A stretch of 64,000 bases of DNA, taken from Homarus americanus. Its lineage: Eukaryota; Arthropoda; Malacostraca; Decapoda; Nephropidae. Positions 54,685-64,000 of this stretch are shown here, one piece after another. The stretch's first letter is position 1; every line of letters starts with the position of its first letter. Position numbers and translations under genes: made by a program. The notes under the pieces were generated by a model, which saw nothing but the letters and a program-made list of their open reading frames with translations, had not been told where the DNA came from and ran no database searches. The DNA is taken from NCBI RefSeq assembly GCF_018991925.1, contig NW_024722158.1:8268124-8332123 (forward strand), in the 5' to 3' direction.

Positions 54685-55961
54685 CCTCAAGGATGGCACG
54701 GTGCTGCTGTCAACGACCAGATATGGCATGGTAAATACAATAAAATTACTTAACCAATATTGTATTTTTCATGGTAAGAAAATTAACATATGTAAGACAA
54801 AGTTTTTCGCGATACTGTCAATGGCAGTAAGGCTGATAAACAAGCATTGGTTGTTGATGGTGGAACCGTGTGACCAGTACATGTATTTGGGCAGCCCATT
54901 TACTTCTGACGAGACAATATCAACAGCAATTAAAGTTCATGTACATGCTAAGATGTGTCATACACTTAAGTTTGTTGCATTTGTAAACAAGAAATACGTT
55001 ATTTCATGCAGCATTGATGTCCGCCTTGTTACATGGTTGTGAATCATGGTTAAATGGTGACATTACGCCTGTGAATAAACTTTATATGTGGTGTATTAAA
55101 CAGTTATTGGGTGTCAGGGAAACGGCCAACAATGATTTATGCATGGTGGAAGTTGGTTATACTCCGTTACGTGCCCCCATAATAGCTAAGCAGCGTAAAT
55201 TTTTCTCGAGGATATGGACGGGAAGAAGTGAAATGGTAGACGATCCACTTGCCCATACTATTAATGTTGTATTAATACGCCCACGTCAGGATATGAACGC
55301 GATCTTTTATTTAATGGTATTGATGATGTTCAAATAGCCTTACACACTCTGAAACAGAAACTGTCAAACTCAGACGCAAGTAGAGTACAATTATACAAGA
55401 CTATCAATCCAAATTTTGATGATCATGCAATCTATAATACAAAGATAAAGGTGAATGAGCTAGAACGAGTATCGTGGACACGAATGAGAGTTAGTGCCCA
55501 TTTCCTCACTGTAGAGGAGGGGCGCTGGAACAGAAGAGGCAGGGGCCGTCTGCCTATTGAAGAGAGACTGTGTTCATGTTGTTGAAGAGTGCCCCGAACA
55601 ATAGATATACACCATCAATATAGTATTTCAACTTTTGTAAATTTGCTATCTGAAAGAACGGATTATGAAACTGTTTGTCGTGCAGTTCATCGAATACTTC
55701 CTGTATATAGTTACAAGTCACAGGGACACACCATTATCCACAATTATTTTGTATGTTTTAATCTATTTTACTTGTAGTTTTTTGTTTTTTTTTACTTTAT
55801 TTACTCCTGGTTTTCCTCTGTGTTTTGTGTTACTGGTTGAATCAGTGAACTTTTATTAATGTTTGGTGTTTTAAAGCATTTGCATTTGGACCATTTTATG
55901 TAAAATTTTAGTGTAAACTTTGTATTCATAGTTTGTGGTCAATAAAATATCTATCTATCTG
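54685..55961 (+). mobile_element. LINE 3' fragment inserted in the minisatellite
   Basis: DGTVLLSTTRYGMVNTIKLL then NQYCIFHGKKINICKTKFFA, QYMYLGSPFTSDETIS in one frame; after a shift SALLHGCESWLNGDITPVNK, LYMWCIKQLLGVRETANND and MVEVGYTPLRAPI. This is the RT palm end (ADD region altered to KDG) and the C-terminal domain of a non-LTR retrotransposon. A cysteine motif (RLCSCC, 55565) is deleted. It ends in AATAAAATATCTATCTATCT, a short tandem tail. Confidence 0.87.
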
Positions 55962-56115
55962 TGTGTCCCCCAGGGGGTCGGGGCTGTAGGGCATGTGTGT
56001 GTTCACCAGGAGGTCAGGGCTATAGGGCATGTGTGTGTATCCCCCTGGAGGTCAGGGCTGGAGGGCATGTGTGTGTGTCCCAAGGAGGCCAGGGCTGTAA
56101 GGCATGTATGTCCTC
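55962..56115 (+). repeat. GT-rich minisatellite, right part
   Basis: Four more units of the repeat seen at 54400-54684, grading into the GC-rich array at about 56120. Confidence 0.9.
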
Positions 56116-57107
56116 TTTGGGACCCTCCCAGGGGCGGCGGCGCCCCCAGAAATCCTCTCAGGGGCGGTGGCGCCCCCAAGCACACTTCCAAAGGCGGCGG
56201 GGCCGCCAGGGACCCTCTCAGGGGCGGCGACTCCCCAGGGCCCGTCTCAAAGGCGGCGGCGCCCCCCAGGGACCCTCACCGTGACCTTTCCAGGGGCGAA
56301 AGCAAAACCAGGGGCGGGGGCGGCCCCAGGAACCCTCCCAAGAGTGGCGAAACCCCCAGGGCACCGCCCCTAGCGACTCTCACAGTGACCCTTCCAGGGG
56401 CGACGGCAAAACCAGGAAGGGAGGCGCCCTCCAGAAACCCCCACAGACAGGGGCATCTCCAGGGGTCTTCCCAGGGTCGACGGCAAAACCAAGTGCGGTA
56501 GCGCCCCCAGGGGTCATGTCCCGGGTGCTGGCACCCACAGGGCTTATCCCAGGGACGGCAGTAATCCCAGGGACCCTGCCAGGGACGGCGGCGCCCCCAG
56601 GAGCCCTCGCAAGGACGGCTACGCCCCAAGGGGCCTTGCCATGGCTGGAGGCGCCCCCAGGGCTCTCCCAGTGGCCCTGCCAGGGACACTGGCTTTCCCA
56701 GGGGTCCTGTCAGGGGCACTAGCGTTCCGAGGGGTCCTGTCAGGGGCGCTGGCGCCCCCACGGACTCTCCCAGGGACAGTGACGCTCCCAGGGACGGCAA
56801 CGCCCCCACGGGCCCTACTATGGGCGCTGGCGCCCCCATGGGTTCTCCCAGGAACGGCGGCGCCCCAAGGCTCTCCGATGGACAACGGTGATCCCAGGGG
56901 CCCTCCCAGGGACAGCGGGTCTCCCAGAGGTCCTCCCAGGGACGACAGTGCCCCCAGGGGCCGTCCCAGGGACGGCGGCGCTCCCAATGGTCCTGTCAGG
57001 GACGCTGACGTCCCCAGGGGCTCTTGGAGGGACGCCAGCGCCCTGACGGACTCTTCCAGGGACAGCGGAGCTCCCAGAGGCCCTCCTAAGGACGGCGGCA
57101 CTATTCT

Positions 57108-57296
57108 TTTAACCCAAGAAATTACAGCCAATAGGAGAAGAGAGCAGAGAGTCAGCAAAATACCACAACTTATGTTTGTCTGTTGGATGCGATGATACTG
57201 GAATGTGATGGGCGGTGTGTTTACAGTATTTAACGTTGCATCTCCCAGAGTTCTAAATAGCGTAAAAGGTACTGCAAATAGGGACCCTACAGGTCT
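57108..57296 (+). repeat. Non-repetitive spacer in the minisatellite, copy 1
   Basis: About 190 bp of ordinary sequence (AGAGTCAGCAAAATACCACA ... TTTAACGTTGCATCTCCCAG) within the array. Repeated at 59598-59768, offset 2474 bp. Confidence 0.93.
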
Positions 57297-59597
57297 AGCG
57301 CTCCCATGGGCCCTCCCAGGGCGGCGGCGCCACCAGGGACCCTTCCAGTGGCGGCGGCGTCGCCAGGCAACCTCCCAGGTGCGGTTGCGCCCCCAGGGGC
57401 AGTCCCAGGGTAGGAAGCGCCCCCAGGGAATCTCCCAAAGACAGTGGCACCCCCAGGGACTCTCTCAGGCGCGGTGACGCCCCGAAGAGCCCTGCCAGGG
57501 GCTCTTAGAGACGGCAACGCCCCTAGGGGCCCTGCCAGGGGCTCTTAGGGACGGCAGTGCTCCTAGAGGCCCTGCTAGGGGCGGTAGCGACCCCAGGAGA
57601 CCTGCCAGGAGCGCTGGTGCCCCTAGGGGACCTGCGAAGGACAGCGGAGCTTCCAGGGGCCCTGCCTGGGGGTAGTGACGACCACAGGGGCCCTGCAAGG
57701 GGCGCTGTTGCCACCAGGGGCTTTCCCAGGGATAACTGCGCCCAAAAAATTCCTCCCAGGGACGGCGGCGCCCTCAGGTGTCCTGTCAGGGACGGTGGCT
57801 ACCCTAGGGGCCCTGCCAGGGACGGTGGCGCCACCAAAAGCTCTTCCAGGGAGAACTGCGCCCCAAAAAGTCCACCCAAGAACGATGGCTCCCCCAGGTG
57901 CCCTGTCAGGGACGGTGGCGCCCCCAGGGGTTCTGCCATGGGCGGATGCGTCCCCAAGGACCAGTTATGGGCGTTGGTGCACCCAGGTACACTACCAATC
58001 TCTGTCCGGCGGCGCCCCCAGGTGTTCTCCCAGGGGCCCTCTCAATGACGGTGACGCCCCCAGGGGCCCCAGGCGTTGGTGCCCCCAGGCTTCTCCCAAG
58101 AACGGTGACGCCCCCAGGTGCTCTCCTAGGGACAACGGCGCCCACAGGTGCCTTCCCAGGGATGTCGGCGCCTCCAGGGGCCCCTCAGGGCCTTACCAGG
58201 GACGAAGAAGCCCTCAGGGTCCCTGTCAGGGGCGGCGCGCAGCCAGGGGCCTTCCCAGAGACAAAGGCTCCACCAGTGGCCCTGCCAGGGGTAGTGGCAA
58301 CCCCAGGCCCGGCTATGGGCGTTGGTGCCCAGGTACACTACCAGGGGCTCTATCAGGGACGCTGGCGCTCCCAGGCACCTCCGGGGACCTACAAAGGGCG
58401 GAGGGACCCCCAGAGGCCCTGTCAGGGCAGTGGCGTCTCCAGGAATCCTTCCAGGGGCGGTGGCGCCCCCAGGGTCTCTCCCAGGGGTGCTGGCGCCACC
58501 AGGGGCTCTCCCAGAGACATCTTCGCCCCCAAAGGCCCTACAAGGGACGGCGGCACCACCAGGTACCCTGTCAGAGGCGGTGGCGCCCTCAGGGGCCCTG
58601 CCAGGGAACCTGCTAGGGGAGGTGGCGCCCCCAGGGCTCCTGCAGAGGGCGGTGGGTCTTCCAGAGGACCTGTCAGGGTGGTGGCGCCCACAGGGACCCT
58701 GGCAAGGGCGGTGGGTCCGCCATCTAACTACTACTAGAGGCTCTCTTTGGGACGCCGACGACCCCAGGGACGCTCCCAGGGGACCTGCTAGGGGAGGTGG
58801 TGCCCCCAGGGCCCTAAAGAGGGCGATGGGTCTCCCAGAGGACCTGTCAGGGCGGTCGCGTCCCCAAGGATCCTTCCAGGGGCGGTGGCGCCCCAAGGGT
58901 CTCTCCCAGGAACGGCGACGCCGCCAGGTGCTCTCCCAGGGACAAAGGCACCCCCAGGGGCTCTCTCAGTGACGGTGACGCCCCCAGGGGTCCTGCCGCT
59001 GGCGTTGGCGCCTCCAGGGGCTTTCCCAGGGACGGTGACGCCCCCAGGTGCTCTCCTAGAGACAACGGCGCCCTCAGGGGCCCTCCCATGGACAGCCGCA
59101 CTCCAAGGTACTCCCATGGTTGCTAGCACCCCAAGGGAGTTTCTCAGGGGCCCTAACAGCGACCGTGGAGCCCCCAAGGGGCCCTGCCAAGGACAACAGA
59201 GCTCCCAGGGGTCCAGCCAGGCCGGTGATGTCCCCAGGTGCCCCGCCAGTGGAGGTTGCGCCCCTAGGGGTCGCTGGCTTCCCCAAGGGCTCTCCCAGGG
59301 ACGGCGGCGCTCCCAAGTCCTCTCCCAGGTGCGGTGGCGCCCCCAGTCGATCTCCCAGGCCCTGCCAGGGACAACAGAGCTCCCATGGGCCGTGCCAGAG
59401 CGGTGACACCCAGAGGGACACTGCCAGGGTTGGTGGCGCCCCTGAGGGCTCTCCCAGGAACAACAGCGCTTCCAAGGGCCCTCCCGGGGACAGCGGCGCC
59501 CTCCGGGGCCCTGCCAGGATTGCTGGCATCCCCAGATGCTCTTCCAGAGACGGCGGCGCCCCAAGGAACTCTCCCAGGGACAGTAGCAGTCCTATAG

Positions 59598-59768
59598 GCC
59601 CGCAATAGGAGACGAGAGCAAAGAGTCAGCAAAATACCACAACTTATGTTAGTCTGTTGGATGCGATGATACTGGAATGTGATGGGCGGTGTGTTTACAG
59701 TATTTAACGTTGCATCTCCCAGAGTTCTAAATAGCGCAAAAAGTACTGCAAATAGGGGCCCTACAGGT
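59598..59768 (+). repeat. Non-repetitive spacer in the minisatellite, copy 2
   Basis: Near-identical to 57108-57296, and both are followed by GGGCCCTACAGGTCTA-like sequence and GCGGCGCCACCAGGGACCC. It shows that a block of the array was duplicated as a unit. Confidence 0.93.
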
Positions 59769-59809
59769 CTAACGCTCCCAGGGGCCCTCCCAGGGCGGCG
59801 GCGCCACCA

Positions 59810-61080
59810 GGGACCCTTGCCAAGAGCGGTGGGTCCCGCGGGGGCCCTGTCAGGGCGGTGGCGTCCCCCAGGGTCTTTCCCAGGGGAGCTGACGCCCTCG
59901 GGGGATCTCACAGGGACAGCGGCAACCCCCAGGTGGTTTGTAATGGGTGGTGTCGCACCCAGGGGCCCTCCCAATGATGGCTGCACCCCCGGGGGCCCTG
60001 CCAGGGACTCTGGGGCCCACAGGGACTCTCCCAGGTTCTCTTGCGCCCCTAGCGGCTCCGCCAAAGGCTCACTCAGGGACGACAGCGCCTACACGGGTCT
60101 CTCAAGGGGACGGCGGCGCCCCCAAGGGCAATGTTAGGGGCGGTAGCGCCCCCATGGGACCTGCCAGGAGCGCTAGTACCCCCAGGGGACCTGCTAGGCA
60201 CAGCAGAGCTAACAGGGGCCCTAATTGGTGAAATGACGACCTCAGGGGGAATGCTAGGGGCGCTGGTGCCACCAAGGGTTCTCTCAGGGACATCTGCGCC
60301 CAAAAAATCCATCCCAGGGACGGTGACGCCCCCAGGTGCTCTCCTAGGGACAACGGCGCCCACAGGTGCCCTCCCAGAGATGTCGGCGCCTTCAGGGGCC
60401 CTCCCAAGGTTGCTGGTGCCCTCAGGGGCCCTGCCAGGGACAGGGACAGCATCGCCCCCAGGGAAAGGCTATGGGCGTTGGTGCACCCCAGGTACACTAC
60501 CAAGGGCTCACTCAGGGACGCCAGCGCGCCCAGGGGTCCTGCTGGGGGTGGTGGCGCCCCTAGGAGCCCTGCCAAGAGCAGTGGGTCCCACGGGGGCCCT
60601 GTCGGGGCGGTGGAGTTCTCCAGGGACTTTCCCAGGGGAGCTGGCGCCCTCAGGGGATCTCACGGGGACAGTGGCAGCACCCCAGGTGGTTTGTCATGGG
60701 TGGTGGCGCACCCAGGGGCCCTCCCAATGGTGGCAGCACCCCCGGAGGCCCTGCCAGGGACTCTGGCTCCCCAAGGGACTCTCCCAGGTTCTCTTGCGCC
60801 CCTAGCGGCTCCGCCAGGTGCTCACTCAGGGACGACAGCGCCTACACGGGTCTCTCAAGGGGACGGCTGCGCCCCCAAGGGCAATGTTAGGGGCGGTAAC
60901 GCCCCCAGGGGACCTGCCAGGAGCGCTAGTACCCCTAGGGGGCCTGCTAGGCACAGCAGAGCTAACAGGGGCCCTGATTGGTGTAATAACGACCTCAGGG
61001 GCACTGCTAGAGGCGCTGGTGCCACCAGGGGTTCTCCCTTGGACAACTGCGCCCAAAAAATCCATCCCAGGGGTGGTGGC
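59810..61080 (+). repeat. Higher-order duplication, 752-bp offset
   Basis: Segments from 59821 (CAAGAGCGGTGGGTCCCG) and 60031 (CCAGGTTCTCTTGCGCCCCT) recur at 60573 and 60783, both offset 752 bp, in the same order of variant units. Confidence 0.88.
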
Positions 61081-61084
61081 GCCC

Positions 61085-63180
61085 CCAGGGTGCCTACCAA
61101 AGATATCGTCTCTCCCAGGGCCCTAGCCAGGAAAGTGACGTCCCCAGGGACCTTGTCAGGGGCTGTAGCGTCCCCAGGAACCCTGCCAAGGGTGATCGCG
61201 CCCTCAGGTGCTCTCCCAGGGCATTGCCAGAGGCCGTGGCGCCCACAGGGCCCCCGCCAGGGACAGCAGAGCTTCAACGGGCCCTGTAAGACGTAGTGAC
61301 GCCCTCATGGGCCCTGCCAGAGGCGCTGGCACCACAAGAGGATCTCCCATGGACAGAGGTGCTCACAGGGTCCCTGACAATGACTGCGGCGCCCCCAGGG
61401 NNNNNNNNNNNNNNNNNNNNNNNNNNNNNNNNNNNNNNNNNNNNNNNNNNNNNNNNNNNNNNNNNNNNNNNNNNNNNNNNNNNNNNNNNNNNNNNNNNNN
61501 ACGGCAGGGCCTACACAGACCCTCCCAGGGACGGAGGCGCCCCCAGGGACCCTCACAAGGACGGCGGTGCCCCAAGGTACTCTCTTATGGTTGCTAGCAC
61601 ACCAAGGGGGTCTCCCAGGGGCCCTGCTAAGGACAGTGGTGCTCCAAGGAGCCCAGCCAGGTTGGTGACGTCCCCAGGGGCCCTGCCAGGGTTGGTCGTG
61701 CCACCAGAAGACCTGTCAGGGACGCTGGCGCCCCCAGGGGTTTTCCCAGGGATGGCCGCGCCCCCAGGTGCTCTCTCAGGAACAACGGAGCTCCAAGGGG
61801 CCCTGCCAGGGGCAGTAGCGCCCCAAAGGTCTCTGCCAGGTGCCCTCAGGGGCTCTACCAGGGACAGCAACGCTCCCAGGGACCCTCCCTGGGACATCGG
61901 CGCCCTCGAGGGCCCTGCCATGGGCGAAGGCGCCCCCAAGGCCTCAGCTATGGACGCTGGCGCCCCCAGGGGCCTTCCCATAGTCGCTAGCACCCCAAGG
62001 GTCTCTACCAGGGGCGCTGGCGCTCCCATGGTCTCTACCAGGAACAGTGGGGCTCCCAGGGGCCCTCACAGGAATGGCAGGGCCTTCAGGGGCCCAGGGC
62101 CTTCAGGGGCCCTGCCATGGGCGGTGGCGCGCTCAGGAGCCGGCTACTAACGCTGGCGCCCCCAGGAACCCTGCCACGGGCAGTGGGTCCCCCAGGGGCC
62201 CTGTCAGGGCCGTGGCGTCCCCTACTATCCTTCCAGGGACGGTGACGCCCCCAGTCTCTCTCCCAGGGACAGCGGCGCTCCCAGGTGCTCTCCCAGGGAC
62301 AACGGTGCCCCTAGGGATCCTCTCAGTGACGGTGGCGCCACCAGGGGCCCTCCCAGAGACGTCGGCGACCCCAGGGGCCCTGCCAAGGTCGCTGGTGCCC
62401 CCAGTGTCCGTGCCAGGGGCGGGAACGCCCCCAGGAACCCAGCCAGTAACGCTGGCGGCACAAGCGGCTCTCCCAGGGACAGCCGCGCCCCCAGGTGCTC
62501 TCCCAAGTGACAACGGCGCACCTAGGGGCCCTGCCAGGAGCGGTAGCTCCCCAAGGTTCTCTGCCAGGGGCGCTGGTGCCCTCAGGGGCTTTATCAGGGA
62601 CAGCGACGCTCCCAGGGACTCTCCCTGGGACATCGGCGCTCTCAGGGGCCCTGCCACGGGCGAAGGCATTCCAAGGGCCTCGGCTATGGGCAATGGCGCC
62701 CTCACGGTGCCTACGAAAGACAGCGGACCCCCCAGGGCCCTAGCCAGGAAAGTGACGTCCCCAGGGACTTGTCAGGGGCGGTGGCGCCCCCAGGGGCCCT
62801 CCCATGGTCGCTAGCACCGTAAGGGAGTCTCCTAAGGGCCCTGCCAGGGGCGTTGGCGCCCCCAGGGTGCCTACCAAAGATAGCGTCCCTCCCAGGGCCC
62901 TAGCCAGGAAAGTGACGTCCCGAGGGACCTTGTCAGAGGCGGTAGCGTCCCCAGGAGTCCTGCCAAGGGAGATCGCTCCCCCAGGTGCTCTCCCAGGGCA
63001 TTGCCAGAGGCCGTGGCGCCCACAGGGCCCCTGCCAAGGACAGCAGAGCTTCAACGGGCCCTGTAAGACGTAGTGACGCCCTCAGGGGCCCTGCCAGAGG
63101 CGCTGGCACCACAAGAGGATCTCCCATGGACAGAGGTGCTCACAGGGTCCCTCACAATGACCGCGGCGCCCCCAGGGGCC
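61085..63180 (+). repeat. Higher-order duplication, 1777-bp offset
   Basis: TGCCTACCAAAGATA...CCCTAGCCAGGAAAGTGACG at 61091 recurs at 62868 (offset 1777), with flanking units in the same order up to CCATGGACAGAGGTGCTCAC. A third partial copy is at 62708. The assembly gap lies inside. Confidence 0.85.
61401..61500. other. Assembly gap (100 N)
   Basis: Exactly 100 N inside the GC-rich minisatellite. The true length of the array is therefore unknown. Confidence 0.99.
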
Positions 63181-64000
63181 CTGCCATGGGCCGTGGTGCC
63201 CCCAAGGACAAGGGCACTCCCTGCGGCCCTCTTAAATACAGCAACGCTCCTAGTGGCCCTGACATAGGCGGGGGCGCCCTCAAGGGCCCTATTAGGGGCG
63301 GTGACGCCCCCAGGGAGTTTCAGGGACGTTGCCACTCCAGGGACGTTCCCAGGGACGGCAGTGCCTCCGTTGTCTCTCCCAGGGGCCCTGCCAGGGGCGT
63401 TAAGGGCCACACAGGCCCTGCCAGAGGGCTATCATTCTTCAGGGGCTCCTTCTAGGGACGGCTGCTCCACAGGGACAGCAGCGCCTCCAGGGTCTCTCTT
63501 CCCAGGGGCTCCTGCCAGTGGCGGTGACGCTCCCAGGCACGGCCAGGGGCAGTGGTGAACCCCAGAGGCGGTTGCGACCCGAGGGGTCTTGCCAGAGGCG
63601 ATGGCACCCCAGGGGGCCATGACAGGGGCGTTAACGCCCCCAGGGGACCGGCTGTGGGCGCTGGCGTCCTCAGAGGCCCTCTGAGAGACGGCTGCACCTC
63701 CAGGTGCTCTACGAGAGACACCGGCGCCCAAAGGGGTCCTGCCAGGGTTGTTGGCATCCTCAGGGGCAGTAGCGCCCCCAGAGGATCAACCACGGACAGC
63801 GGCGCCCCTAGGTGCTCTGACATGGGCGGTGTCACCCACAGGGACCCGGCTGTGAGCGGGGACGCCCCCAAGTGCTCTCTTAAGGACGGGAGCATCCCAG
63901 GGGCCCTGCCAGGGTCTCTGGTGCCCCCAGGGACTCTCCCAGGGACGGCGGCGCGTCCAAGGAATCTCCCAGGGGCTCTGCCAGCAGGGGTAGTGCCCCC

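Larger units (their letters stand above)
56120..64000. repeat. GC-rich minisatellite, 30-bp unit, ~7.9 kb
   Basis: The core GGTGGCGCCCCCAGGGG is followed by CCCTGCCAGGGAC, then repeats, unit close to 30 bp, roughly 250 degenerate units, reaching the window end. GGCGCC and AGGGGCCCT palindromes occur in most units. Since 30 is a multiple of three and the unit lacks stops, all frames stay open for long stretches on both strands (frames reading GALPGTVAPP-, APRGPARDGG- or RPQGPCQGRW-like decapeptides). These are not genes: no frame is favoured, single-base indels move reading between frames, and the peptides have no family. CpG-rich against an AT-rich background. Interrupted by two copies of a spacer and a 100-N gap. 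Confidence 0.93.

Noticed and set aside
56276..63895. Long ORFs (up to ~313 codons) on both strands with Pro/Gly/Ala-rich decapeptide periodicity, resembling collagen- or silk-like proteins
   Set aside because: The 30-bp stop-free unit leaves all frames open. No frame is favoured, indels switch frames, there is no signal peptide or conserved domain, and the same unit order occurs on both strands.

Overview
The window is eukaryotic, intron-rich and crowded with transposons. The TE mix (CR1-like and Jockey-like LINEs, piggyBac, pogo/Tigger-type TA-flanked MITEs, hAT, LTR elements), long introns and short CCTAA-type telomere-like motifs suggest an arthropod, most likely a decapod crustacean. That assignment is inference. 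Two 100-N assembly gaps (26873-26972, 61401-61500) both sit inside tandem arrays.

The one convincing host gene is on the minus strand and occupies about three quarters of the window. Eight coding exons between 47871 and 1214 join with canonical GT-AG borders and matching phases. They give a 416-residue CRAL-TRIO (SEC14-type lipid transfer) protein of the alpha-tocopherol-transfer-protein/clavesin subgroup, with an unusual acidic N-terminal extension. The start exon also has a 3' splice acceptor upstream of the ATG, so at least one non-coding first exon lies further right; a CCAAT/CRE-like cluster near 49150-49200 is a candidate promoter.

The introns are full of nested mobile DNA. Intron 7 (1336-4297) has a TA-flanked MITE and a LINE tail. 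Intron 6 (4443-12599) has a MITE split by a piggyBac element, and a decayed repetitive protein gene itself split by another MITE. Intron 4 (13114-41137, 28 kb) holds: a gag-protease LTR retrotransposon without recognisable RT; a 4-kb foldback-like element made of short AT-rich subrepeats; a CR1-like LINE interrupted by a miniature LTR (TRIM) element; a Jockey-like LINE interrupted by a 2.4-kb solo LTR that itself carries a Tigger-like element; and a second 2.4-kb solo LTR. Introns 3 to 1 hold few insertions: a hAT MITE, LINE remnants and one MITE.

Right of the gene (48-64 kb) there is no convincing gene. A 2.9-kb hAT-like element with a perfect 8-bp target duplication contains a second TRIM element and a long palindrome. 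A GT-rich minisatellite is interrupted by a LINE remnant. From 56.1 kb to the window end runs a roughly 8-kb GC-rich minisatellite with a 30-bp unit and higher-order duplications. Its long open frames on both strands result from a stop-free repeat whose length is a multiple of three, not from genes.
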